From positions 1,501,672-1,565,671 of the forward strand of contig CM055110.1 of assembly GCA_029204225.1 (NCBI GenBank): a stretch of DNA of 64,000 nucleotides, in the 5' to 3' direction. Position numbers and translations under genes: made by a program. Positions 35,501 through 47,989 of this stretch are shown piece after piece (the stretch's first letter is position 1; every line of letters starts with the position of its first letter). The notes under the pieces are model-generated. The model searched no databases. It was given only the letters and a program-made list of their open reading frames with translations, and was not told where the DNA came from. This DNA comes from Diphasiastrum complanatum (taxonomy: Eukaryota > Streptophyta > Lycopodiopsida > Lycopodiales > Lycopodiaceae).

Positions 35501-38500
35501 AAAGCTTTGTTGGAGGCTAACCTAATTTTTTGCTTGCTGGTTTTTTGAATTCGTAATGCAATTTCAGGCTGAAATTTTCAGCACACAAGGCCTGTAGGAG
35601 GGCGAGTTCCTACATCCATCTAATGTGTGGTTTTGACACATTCCGGTGCTGAATTTTCAGATTTGATACTTGCTGATTTTTGTGTCTTTTAGGGCACATT
35701 TAGTGTTTGAAAAAGTTTATCTTCTTGGCTGGTTCTTATAGCAAGAGATTTGGGAGCAATTCGTACTTGTTCGGGTGAAAATATAACATATGGTACCAGA
35801 GCCACTGCATGCTGAAAGCAGGTGCGTTGATCCGTGCTAGATTTCTTGTAATTTACGATGCTTTTAATGGAATTCAAAACGGGCTTAAAATAAGATTTTT
35901 ATGCACCTTTGTGTGTTGTCCTTCTTCGCTGTTTTTGGTTTTTCTGGATGAAATTTTTCAAAAAAAAAACAGTTGTGGGGCCCTTAGCAGTGAGCCACGT
36001 GGACTGTCCAGAAGCGGACAGGTGGCAGTCCTCCTCAACTTGTATTTCCGCTCAGGGTTGAGGTAGCGGACGGTGTCAGAGGTGGTTGCTCGTTGTCTAA
36101 GCAGCAAAGGAAAATAAAACAAATAATTTGTTTCCTCCTGGCCACGGGCACTGTCCAAATCTGAACGGGTGGCAGAAGGGGGCGGATTTCATTTCCGCTC
36201 AGGTCCCGTGTAGCGGACTGCTATTCCGCGGAAACCCCCACTTTAAAAAAAATGTTTTTTGTGTTTCTCTTCTGCCGTTGAACAGCAACGAAGGCCTGGA
36301 TTGGGTCGGAAGAGAGAGAAAAACCAGTAGAAAGGGGGGGAGTAAGGGCTGTTGGCCAGCTGGCATCTTGCTAGCAGAGGGCCTAAGTGGTTAGGTGGAA
36401 GCCTATGTGGCAAAGCAAAGCCACATGGCAGATCTGAAGCAAGCATGGAGTGGGAGGCACACCTCTCATATGCTTAGTTTCATGAGAAGAAGAGGTGGAG
36501 GTGGTGGTGCATCCTTCTTCTTGCTCTCTCTTATTCTTTATGGCAGCCATGGACAGTACCATTTGGTTTGTGAAAAGACAGCAAGAGGAGCCTTGTATCT
36601 ACCTTCCTTGAGTAGCTTTTGATTCTCTTCTATCATCTCTTTCTTAATTCGCCTCTCTTCTTCTTGTAAAATGGATCCTACTCCTACCACACAGCCTATG
36701 TCCCTTGCTAGGAAGGTTACAGCATCTACCTCTACCTTAGATCCTAATGCCTTATTACTTGCAATTAACAATCTATAGCAACAGATTGTTGATATGCAAT
36801 CTAAACACAGTCGGGATTAGCAGGAATTGAAGGAATTGACGCAGCTAAGGCAATTGGTGCATCAACCCTTGTTCACTCCTGAAGTTTTTGCTGGGGAAAA
36901 GAAGGATAGAACCCCGGAGGCGGTCAACAATGGTTGGATCGATGGAATTCGCACTTTTCCATGCACGATTCATCCGAGTACAACAAGATCAATCTCCCCG
37001 TCATGTACCTGCGAGGTAAAGCATTTACCTGGTGGCAAGATATAAGGGGTAAGCCTGAAGTTCCTAAGAATTGGGAAGATTTTTGTAAGGCCTTTAAGGC
37101 GGCCTTCCTTCCAATTCTTGATGATTTTGAATTTTACCGTCAATATGCAACGATCCATATGGAAACCGGCCCCTGGATCAATATTTACAAGATTTTCAAG
37201 AGGTCTATTCTCGTTTTGCAACTAGAATAGATCCTTTGCTAGTAAAGTTGCATTTTATACTTGGGTTGCCAGGAGACTATCAGCTAGAGGTCAAGAGGAA
37301 CCAGCCTCTTGCCCTCGAGGATGTTGTTCGCTTCGCCAGAATCTACGATGATACTCGTATGATGTCTAAGCCTGAGACCGGTGTCTTGCCCGACGTAAAG
37401 GGTAAGAAGCCTTTCTTTCCAAAGAAATCGAAAGATAAGGCAAAGGATGGGTCTTCAGGTTCGGGTAAGTCGAAGAAAAGATCTACCTTGGACCAGGAAA
37501 CCTTTATGAAAGCCAGAAGCGACAATCTGTGCTTTAATTGCATGGAACCAAGTCATGTCGCGAAGGAATGTCCAAAGAAACGGAAGGCTAAAGGGGCATC
37601 TTTTAAGACGCCAGGTAACTCTAGCAAATCTAGTGTAGATCTTTCCTTTGTTGGTAATTTTGTGTGAGCATTGTTGTTTTAACACGGCTGTTTTTGGCCC
37701 TCATGACCTCATTCGGATGAAGGAAGTTGTGGGTGGCCAAGCCGTAACAGTTTTATTTGACGATGGTTCCACACATAATTTTATTGACGCTTATTTGTTG
37801 CAGAAGCTAAAGGTGGAAACAAGGCAAAGTGACCACCGATACACAGTGAAGCTGGCAACTGGTGCGGAAAGCCGAGTATGGGACTGGATAGTCCCACGTC
37901 TACCAATAGAGATTCAAGCCTGTAAGGATAAATTAGACTTTCACATTATGAATCTAGATAGGGTAGATGTAATACTTGGAAAGGAGTGGTTCTATGAGAG
38001 GAACGAGTCTATGAAGATAAACTATGTAACTCACAGTTTGTCGTTCTTATAATGGCTCACTCATAGAATTAAATGGAAGTGTTGATATTTCTACTCCGTA
38101 TATGCTTTCTACTTTGGAAACAATTAAATGTATGGATGTTGTGGATTGCAGTTCTTATTTATGTCGGTTAAAAGGTTTTACTTACCATGAAGAACGTAGT
38201 TTGCAATTTTACAATCTCCAAATGGAACTAATGTCTAATAACCTAAAGAAAACTCACCAGAAGGTGAAATCTTCATAAAACTTAGGCAAGAATTTAATGA
38301 TGTGTTTCCTGAGCAGCTTCCTGAGGGTCTCGACCATGGTATTAAACTGATTCCTGGTAGTTCTCCTATATCACTGTACCCATATAGGATGAGTACTACT
38401 GAAGAGGATGAGATTTATAGGCAACTGCAAAATTACCTTAAGATGAGCCATGTAAGGCCTAGTGAATCTCCCTGGGGGGCACCTGTGCTCCTTGTTGATA

Positions 38501-41500
38501 AAAAAGACGGAGGACTCGTCTTTGTGTGAACTTTAAAAAGTTGAATAAATTAACGACTAAAAACCGTTATCCTTTGCCGCGAATGGATGAGCTGGTTGAT
38601 CGATTGCATGGTGCAAAGTAATTCACCAAAATCGATTTGAGATCAGGGTATCATCAGATTCGCATAAAGACTAAGGATGTTGAAAAAACCGGGTTTAGAA
38701 CTAGGTACGGCCATTATGAGTTTCTGGTTTTACCAGTTGGCTTGACAAATGCTCCAGCGGCTTTCCAGCAGATGATGAACGATCTTCTTCGTCCATATCT
38801 GGGAAAGTTCATCATAGTGTACTTAGATGATATTCTCATCTACAATAAGACTTTGGAGGAGCATGAGGAGCATCTCAGGACTGTCTTAGAGTTACTTAGA
38901 CGAGAGAAGCTTTTTGCCAAGGAGTCCAAATGTGTGATCTTCCAGAAAAGATTGTTATACCTTGGTCACATTATTTCGGACCATGGGTTGGAAATTGACC
39001 CAAATAAAATCCGACAAGTACGTGAATGGCCTATCCCTAAAACCATCCAAGAGGTTAAGTCCTTATTGGGCTTTACGGGGCTTTTTCATAGATTCATCTT
39101 GACCTATGCATTAATTGCATTGGCCTTGACAAATATCCTCAAGGGGGCTAAGTTAGCCGGCACAGTAAGTTCAGTCCTCCGGTTACTTGGACTGAAGAGT
39201 TGAATCAGAGTTTTGAGAACCTCAAATACTGTGTGACTACAGCACCTATTTTGCACAGTGTGGATTCTAACAAGCCATATATGCTTGAAACGGATGCCAG
39301 TGACTATGCTATAGGTGCAGCCCTATATCAGGATGGTAGACCGGTTGCTTTTGAAAGCAAAAACCTAGATCCTGCTCAAAGGCGGTATTCCACCTACGAC
39401 AAGGAGCTTTTTGTTGTGATTCATGCCCTGAAAGTTTAGAGACATTATTTGTATGGCTCCCAGTTTACCATAGTTACTGACCCTCGTAAGGCCAGATGGT
39501 CAGAGATGCTCCGAGAATTTCATTATGACATTCGTGTCGCAGATGCCTTAAGCCGGATTGGAGAGGTTAATCAGTTAAGCTTTTCTGAGATCCAATCTGA
39601 ATTGTATCTGTCCTTAAGAAATTTGTGTAAGACCGATAGGTACTTCGGTCGTATTTGGCTAGACGTCCTGGCAGGTTCTTCTACATCTAGTGATGAGCTT
39701 GGAATGCAGAATTCCAAGATTTCTAATCAGGACAAGATACAGAGAGACTATTCCATTAGGAATGGGTTGCTTTTCCGGAATGGAAAAGTTTGTGTGCCAG
39801 AAAATGATGATATAAGGGCCCAAATCCTGCATGAATGTCATGATAGCCCAAGTGCAAGGCACCCTGGCTCACAAAGGACGCTTGACTTAGTAAAAAGGAA
39901 CTTTTGGCCAAACTTAAAAAGTCAAGTGGAGGCATATGTTCGCAAGTGTGCACAATGCCAAGTTAATCAAGCTGAAAGACTTAAGGCAGCTGGTATACTA
40001 ATGCCCTTGGAAATTCCCAAAAGAAAGTGGGAAAGCATCTCCATGGACTTTGTGGTTGGGCTACCTCGGACGGGGAAGCAAAATGATGCCATTTGGGTAG
40101 TTGACAGGTTAACTAAAATGGCGCAGTTCATACCAACCAAGCAAACTGTCAAAGCGTCGGAACTTGCTCAACTTTTCGTTGAAAAGTTGTTCAGGTTCTT
40201 TGGTTTGCCGAATGACATTGTTAGTGATCGAGATCCAAAGTTCACTGGCAAATTCTGGCAAGCGGTCTTTGAGAAATTAGAGGCCGGGTCATCAGATCGT
40301 CCTGAATCGGATGGTCAGACAAAGAGGACGAACCAGTCTATGGAAGATATGCTTCGGGCATATGTTTCCAGGAGACAGTCGGATTGGGAAAGTTACCTTC
40401 CAATAATTGAGTTTGCGTATAACAGCGCAAAGCACTCAGCGACGGGTTTTAGTCCATTTTCTCGATGTATGGTTTCCAGCCTAGGGCTCCCATTTCAGTG
40501 TGGCCTCAAAGGCCTCAAGGTTAAAGCAGCAGTAGATTTCCTACATGATATGCAAGAAATGTTGCTAGTTGCTCGCGAGAACGTAAAAAAGGCTCAGGAT
40601 AGAGCCCAATTTTATGCTAACCAAAAGCGACAACCTAGGGTCTACGAGGAGGGGCTTGGGTATATCTTAGAATCCCAAAACACTCTAAGGTATTAAAGAC
40701 TGGGAAATGTCCTAAGTTATCACCTCGTTTTGCAGGGCCATTCCATATAGTAAAGAAACTCCATCGGAATGCGTATCAGCTAGAACTTCCTCACCTAGTT
40801 TTTCACATTAGTCATCTAAAGGAACGACTTGGTGGAAAGCATGACTTGATACTTCAGGAGGACTTAGTTCGGTTGGAGGACCTGACATACCTTCGGAACC
40901 ACAGGCCATTGTTGATGTACGTCAACGTGCGCTCAGAGACTGGCAGGTAATTGAGTACTTGGTTCGTTGGAAAGGAAGTTCTGAGGATGATGATACTTGG
41001 GAAAAGAAACATGACCTTAACTGAGGTTCCTTGGTTTTCTTCCTTAGATAAGGAATTTTTTAAGGAAGAGGGAATGTTAGGGACCCAACTCCCTTGGGTC
41101 GCAACCCTAAACTTGAGACTGGACGATGACTGGGCTTGTAGACTTGACCGGTGACTCGTGAACCTGCATGGTTGCCACGTGTCAGGATCTAGGTGTGCAC
41201 ATGGCGTATCTTATGAGAGTACCAAGAGAATTGAAAAGAATTCAGTTTTGGAATCAACACAAGTGGAGCCAACTACTTAAAAAGTTCACAAGATTCTAAC
41301 ATGGTTGTTGATGCAGGAGATTTGAAGAGTTTGTATGACATTTGTGGATCCATTTATTATTTTTTAATTGTTGTGATGGTGTTATGGTAATCAAAGAATT
41401 ATATTTTTGTTAGAGATGTTGGTGAGATCTTTACTTGGAAGATGTTCAAAGAGACCAAGGAGTCATTTTTTAAGCAACAAAGTTCTCAAAGTTACAACAA

Positions 41501-44500
41501 AGGTATCATGTCCACATATTTGATTCGGGGAGCGCGCGCGGGGGGGAGTAATAGTATTTGATCCAAGGAGAGTCAAAGAATCAGGTGACTTGCTACACTC
41601 ATGGAGGTCTCACATATGCCACTGAGGGACATGAAGACAACGACAAGGCATTGGAAACTATTATGAGAAAAGGGCGACATATATAGGTGCTCTACATCGA
41701 GTAATGAAGACATTCGAATAAGATGATCATGGATCTACATCAAAGGAGCTGGCTACCTTGTCTCCTCCCACCCTTTGCTGCATAGATTATGATGAGGAAT
41801 GCCTCTCTCTAGGCTCACTTATCCAAAATCCTCAAGCACCCCTTAACCCTGACCCTTCCTAAATCTCGACACATGGCCAACTCCATGCACAGTCGACACT
41901 TGCCACTTGGCAATACCCTGACGCATAGGCAAGTGAGTAGGCTGACATGTGTCACTCATCCATTGGACCAAATGTCCCAGTGGGCATGTGACACGTGTCA
42001 TGTTTGACCGGTCAACCCTGACATGTGTCACTCATTCACTGGACCAAATCCGAGATAATGCATCAGCCACACGATTTTCGGCACCTTTCTTGTACCGAAT
42101 TTCCATGTGAAATTCCTGCATCAACTCAGCCCACCTGGCTTGCCGCCCTCTTAGGTCCGGCTGGTTGCAGAAATATCTCAAAGTGTTATGGTCAGTGTAC
42201 ACAAAAAATTCCGCACCATACAAATAATGCCTCCATGCCTCCAAAGCGTAATAATGGCAAAGAACTCTTTCTCATGAGTTGGATAATTCTTCTGTGCAGG
42301 GTTGAGCTTCTTGCTTTCAAAGGCCACAGGCCTACCCTCTTGCATCAGAACTGCCCCAACGGCGATGTCACTTGCATCCGTTTCTACGACAAACGGTTTT
42401 TGAGGGTCAACAATTTTTAAAGTGACAACGTCAACCACAGCTTGTTTCAAAGCATCGAAACTTCGCTGCTGAACTTCTGTCCACTCTTTCCATTTATTTC
42501 TCTGTAACATATCGGTCAATGATGCAGCTACGTGTGAATAATTCTTCACACCTTTACGATAAAACACAGCCAACCCTAGAAAGCTTCTTAGTGCCGTCAA
42601 GTCTGTAGGAACAGGCCAGGCAAGAAGAACAGCAACTTTCTGCGGATCCGATTTTATTCCATCTGCTGACACTATAAAACCCAAATATGTTATTTCTTTG
42701 TTAAACAATTCACTTTTTTTATCATTAGCGAACAATGTATTTTCCCTCAAAGTTGATAACACAATTCTTAGGTGATTAACATGCATAGCATCACCACAAT
42801 TGTAAACAAGTATGTCGTCAACAAAATTAACCACAAACTTGCCCATAAACGGTCTAAGCACATCGTTCATTAACATCATAAATGTTGCAGGGTCGTTAGT
42901 CAGTCCAAAGGGCATAACTAAAAATTCATAGTGTCCAAAACGAGTCCGGAAGGCAGTTTTATGCACATCCTCTTCTCAAACTCTCACCTGGTGGTAACCA
43001 CTCTTTAGGTCAATTTTGCTAAACACTGTAGCACCATGTAGGGCATCCAAAAGGTCATCTATACGTGGCATAGGATATCGATGCTCTTGTTCAAGCCTTG
43101 ATAGTCCACACACATTCTCCAAGACCCATCCTTCTTTTTTACCAGAATGGTCGGAGAGGCAAAGGGGGAGAAGCTAGGTCTTACTTGGCCCTTGGTAAGA
43201 TAGTCCTCAATCATGCTCCTGACCTCTTCCTCCTCTTTCAGACTCATTCTATAAGGTGGTCTATTAACAGGAGATGATCTAGGAATTAACTCAATTCTAT
43301 GCTCCACACTTCTCTTAGGGGGTAAGATAGATGGAAGTTCATTCGTGAACACATCTAGAAACTCCTCCCTAATTTAGCGATTTAGGTTCTTAGTAAGGTT
43401 AGTTTGTTCTTGACACACATCAAACTCATTAGCAGAAACAGACATATCATACAAGAAACAAACATACATGCACTTACACTGAACCTTACACAGCTACGTT
43501 GCCGTGATCAAAGGTCCTGGAGGCATATCAGGCTCTCCGCGCAGGGAGTGAATCCTACCATCGTGCTGGAACTCATACACATGAGTATCCCAAGCGATGT
43601 AGGGTTTCTTAGCCACATGCCAACAAATTCCAAGCACCACATCAAAGCGAGCCAAACGGGTAATCTCAAAATCTAACTCCTCAATATAGCTTTGAATGGT
43701 TAGAGGCGTACCACTGGCATCCCACACTTCCGCACCCTTTCCATCAGCCATTTCGACTGTGTACTGGTACAAGGATGGTTGTGTGCTCACTCTCAACCGT
43801 TTAATCAAAGCGGAGTTAATGACGTTATGTGAGGACCCAGTGTCAAATAGAATCAAAACATCTCTACCACACAGTTGTCCATGCATAACAATCAAAGAAG
43901 TGCAAGGAAACTGACACCCGTGTTGTGCTGCTCTTGACAAATGTGGCAAAGGAACCGAGTCCACCTTCCGAATCACCGGCAGGTTCATTAACCGTGGAAC
44001 ATCAGGAGGTTCTTCTTGTCTCAATTCCTCAATTTTCATAGGATCTGCCTCCTCAACTTGCAAACTGTAGGTGGTCCGTGAGGGATTGCGAGAACACTCC
44101 TTCCACCTATGCCGCCGTAGACAGCCAAAGCAAAGGTTCTCTTTCTTTGCCCGCTCCAAGTCCTGCGGCGATAGCGTAGAAAAACGCTGGCCCCCTTGGG
44201 CATTGGACGTCCCATACCGCCCTTTGCCTTTTGAGGCGCCCGCACCTTTACTCTTTTTCGCACTCTGAATTTGCTCTTGTGAGGATTGACCCTTCCAGTT
44301 TTTTAACTTTCTTTTCCCCCAAGGCTGAAACCCTCCTGAAGTAGGTGTCTCAGACTCCTTGGCCTTTTTTCCATCCTCATAGTATAGGGCCATCTGTACC
44401 GCCCTATGGAGGCTTGGAGCCTGCTCCATTCTCACGAAAGGCCTAAGGCTCTCACGCAAGCCCTCCACAAACTGGAATACTTGCAAAAACATTGGCACTT

Positions 44501-47500
44501 CTTCTGGTATTTGCATCAGTGCTTCTCTGCACTTGTCCGCATATTCCTCTACGGACACATTGCCTTGTTTGAGGCTTGACCATGCTTGCATCGCCTGGTT
44601 TTTCTCATCTAATGGCACCCAATTCTCAGCGAACATCCGCTTGAACTGATCCCAAGTTACAGACACCAAATTATCCTTCTCAATTTTACGCCACCAGCGT
44701 TGTGCCGTCTCTTGCAAGTGATATGGGGCTTCTGCAATCTTCTGTTCATCATCATCAATACCACACATCTGAAAAGCCTTTTCCCACTTCTGAATCCAAT
44801 TCTCGACTGCATCGGTGTTGCGTACTGCAACTGCTCCTGTGTATTTTGACGGTTTCAAATCTTTAATTGTGGGCATCTTTGATGGTTGTTTGGCTTCTTT
44901 CTCAACTGTCACAGGCTCAACGACTACCATAGCCGTTCCACTAACCCTTTCAATTCCTGTGGAGATTTAGCCGACTTTCGTTGGTCGAGAATTTGTTGTA
45001 AAATCACCTCCATGGCATCCACCTTGGCTGCCACTTCTTCGATTCTCAAGATTTCTGTGCTTGCACTTCCTAATGGATCCATTTTCCAATGTTGAGGGCT
45101 GTCCACTTGTTTAGAAGTCGAAATTACTGGCAAAAATGAGTTTACAACTCTCAAACCCTTTTTTCCTTGTATTTTGGCACAAAAATCAGACCAACTTTGG
45201 ATTGCTATAACTTTTCCGTGACTTGGACTTTTCCTGAGCGGTCAATTTGTAGTAGGTCGCCCTCCTTCTGGCTTTCCAATGAACCCTTAACAGTCCGGTT
45301 TAGGCTAGGATTGCCCAATCATCAAGCAATTTCTTCTCAGCTGGTTTTGCACCTATGTATGAGAACCAAATTTTGAAAAAACACCATAGGACTCCGTTTT
45401 CTTTGCTGTAAATTGCATACAATAGCCCTTGAGGTCTGCCTAGAAGACTCCCAAAATTTGAGGATGATCCAAGAACCGAGCAGAAAGTTACGAAGAAAAA
45501 ACTCTTCAACCTGCCAGCGCCCACCAGCTACAAGAAAATTCTCAAAATCGCTTGGATCTCACTGCTAGGGTTGGTTTCTGTGACTGATCTATTGTGCCTT
45601 GGCAATAGGAACAGTTTGCAACAGATCCCATAGCCATCTGAGCTCTCACTCCAAAGTTATGAGCAAAAAACTCCCCTTTCTCTCTCTAGAACGTTTTTGG
45701 TTTTTGATGTCCCAAGCTTCCAAAACTTGCAAACCCTTGCTCTAATACCAAATGTCAGACTCCCTCTCTGATCTTCTCTTCAAACCTTGCTAATTTCCTG
45801 CACATACAAGCATCAAATTACTTCCAACACAAGATGGAGCTGGCTGCCTTGTCACCTCCCAGCCTTTGCTGCATAGATTATGATGAGGAATGCCTCTCTC
45901 TAAGCTCACTTATCCAAAATCCTCAAGCACCCCTTAACCCTAACCCTTCCTAAATCTCGACACATGGCCAACTCCATGCTCAGTCGACACTTGCCACTTG
46001 GCAATACCCTGACACATAGGCAAGTGAGTAGGCTGACATGTATCACTCATCCATTGGACCAAATGTCCTAGTGGGCATGTGACACGTGTCATGTTTGACG
46101 GTCAACCCTGACATGTGTCACTCATTCACTGGACCAAGTGTCCCAGTGAGCATATGACATGTGTCACGTTGACTAATCAACTCCTACTTTTTAGGAGGTC
46201 AGTCCAGCCACTCCGAATTAATGACCCAGTACCCTATACCCAAGCAACATGCGACTCTGAGGCTCAGAAACATCATTAACAACTTTATTTACATTTCTGT
46301 TACAAAGGTCACCACAGGCCGGTGACTCAGCCATTTCTGTATTTACAAGAAGTACATCTATAAGTAAAAACAGTAAACAACCGGGACAGGGAGTAAAAGT
46401 TATAACAACACCCCACTTGTGCTAATTAGACAAGTAATATCAAGTAGGTTGAGGACCCATGTGGGTTCTAGAGCTAGAATTAGCACCACCTCTATACATT
46501 ACATGCTAAATGTAGCCCAAAGTTTGGAGAGGTTTCCAAGCCCTACTACACTTTGAATAATCATTGAAGTTGTGTGAGCTTTGAAGTCCTCTCTCTCTTG
46601 CTTTTGTGTTCTACTCCATAGCTGGTTTTTTCAAGCTTTCATAGTGTGCTTACTATGTTGTTATGATACTCCATAGCTAGGCCTTGGAATTTGTCAACGC
46701 ATACATACCTATGCTATGCAGAGAAGTGTAAACGTTGGGGGAGTGGTGGAAGTAATGTTTAATTAGGATAATTAAGGCCAAGCCTACGTGCTATGACTAG
46801 GGGCCTATTTTTGGTAATGATATTCTAAATTAATATTTAACTCCAGTCAATTTTGCATTCGCGATTCGAAACATATAGTTTTGAGCCTTCACTTGAATCT
46901 CTTGAATTTTAATTAATCGCACTTTCTATTTAAGAGTAAGAGGTTACAAATCTAGCATCTAGAGGCTACATCATTTATATTTTCAAGACGCTAGATTGGC
47001 TCATATACATGAGCAACATACATAAGAGAACCAAAGGCTTGCAACTGAGAGACAAAAATGTGTAAAATGTGAACGTATTGATGTTGAGAGATAAAAACTA
47101 GGGAATGCACATTAAGGAACAAACGATGCACAATGGCATGAGTGGGTAAAGAATCAATTGGGAAAAAAAATAACAATCTTGTTTCCAAATTTCACTGAAT
47201 TGCCGAGAATTTTTACACAGTGAATAGGATTTTGAGGATTTGTGTGATTATTAATTTACAAGAGTCACCTTCACAAGTTTAGGCTATCAATTACCATATC
47301 ACCCATCTTTGTAAATTGTAACTCTATCTAGTAATATCAATAACATTTGGTTTTTACATGATCTACCAAAACACTAGGAGCATGGCTTTTTCCAACAACA
47401 AAAAAATCAGTAGCCTTTTTTTTGAAGAAAAAATTGCTCGATTCAAATCTTCTGAACTTTCATTGAATTGATTCAAATCTTCTATGACTATGCTTTGTTG

Positions 47501-47903
47501 AAACTTAGCTACGTATGCATCATAATAAGCACATACAAATGAATCACAATTCTCTTTCATTGAGACACATACATGAATGTTCAAATGAGGCACAAAAGCT
47601 CTAGTTAATGTGGAGGCAAAATATGTTAAGATCCAAAAAGTGTTGATGTCCTGCATGATATGCAGGAAACGTTGCAATTAGCACATGAAAGTATCTGTAG
47701 TGCCCAGGATAGAGCTAAGCACTATGAGAAATCTCCTAGAGATTTTAAAGTTCATAATTGGGTCTTAAAATTCCAAAAAATTCTAGGACTATGCATATTG
47801 AAAAGCATTATAAGTTGTATACAGGAGGATATGGTGGACCATTTCGGATTATAAAGAAAATTGGATCTTTAGTGATGTCATGAGGCCAAGCTCAAAACAA
47901 AAT

Positions 47904-47989
<86 letters not shown>

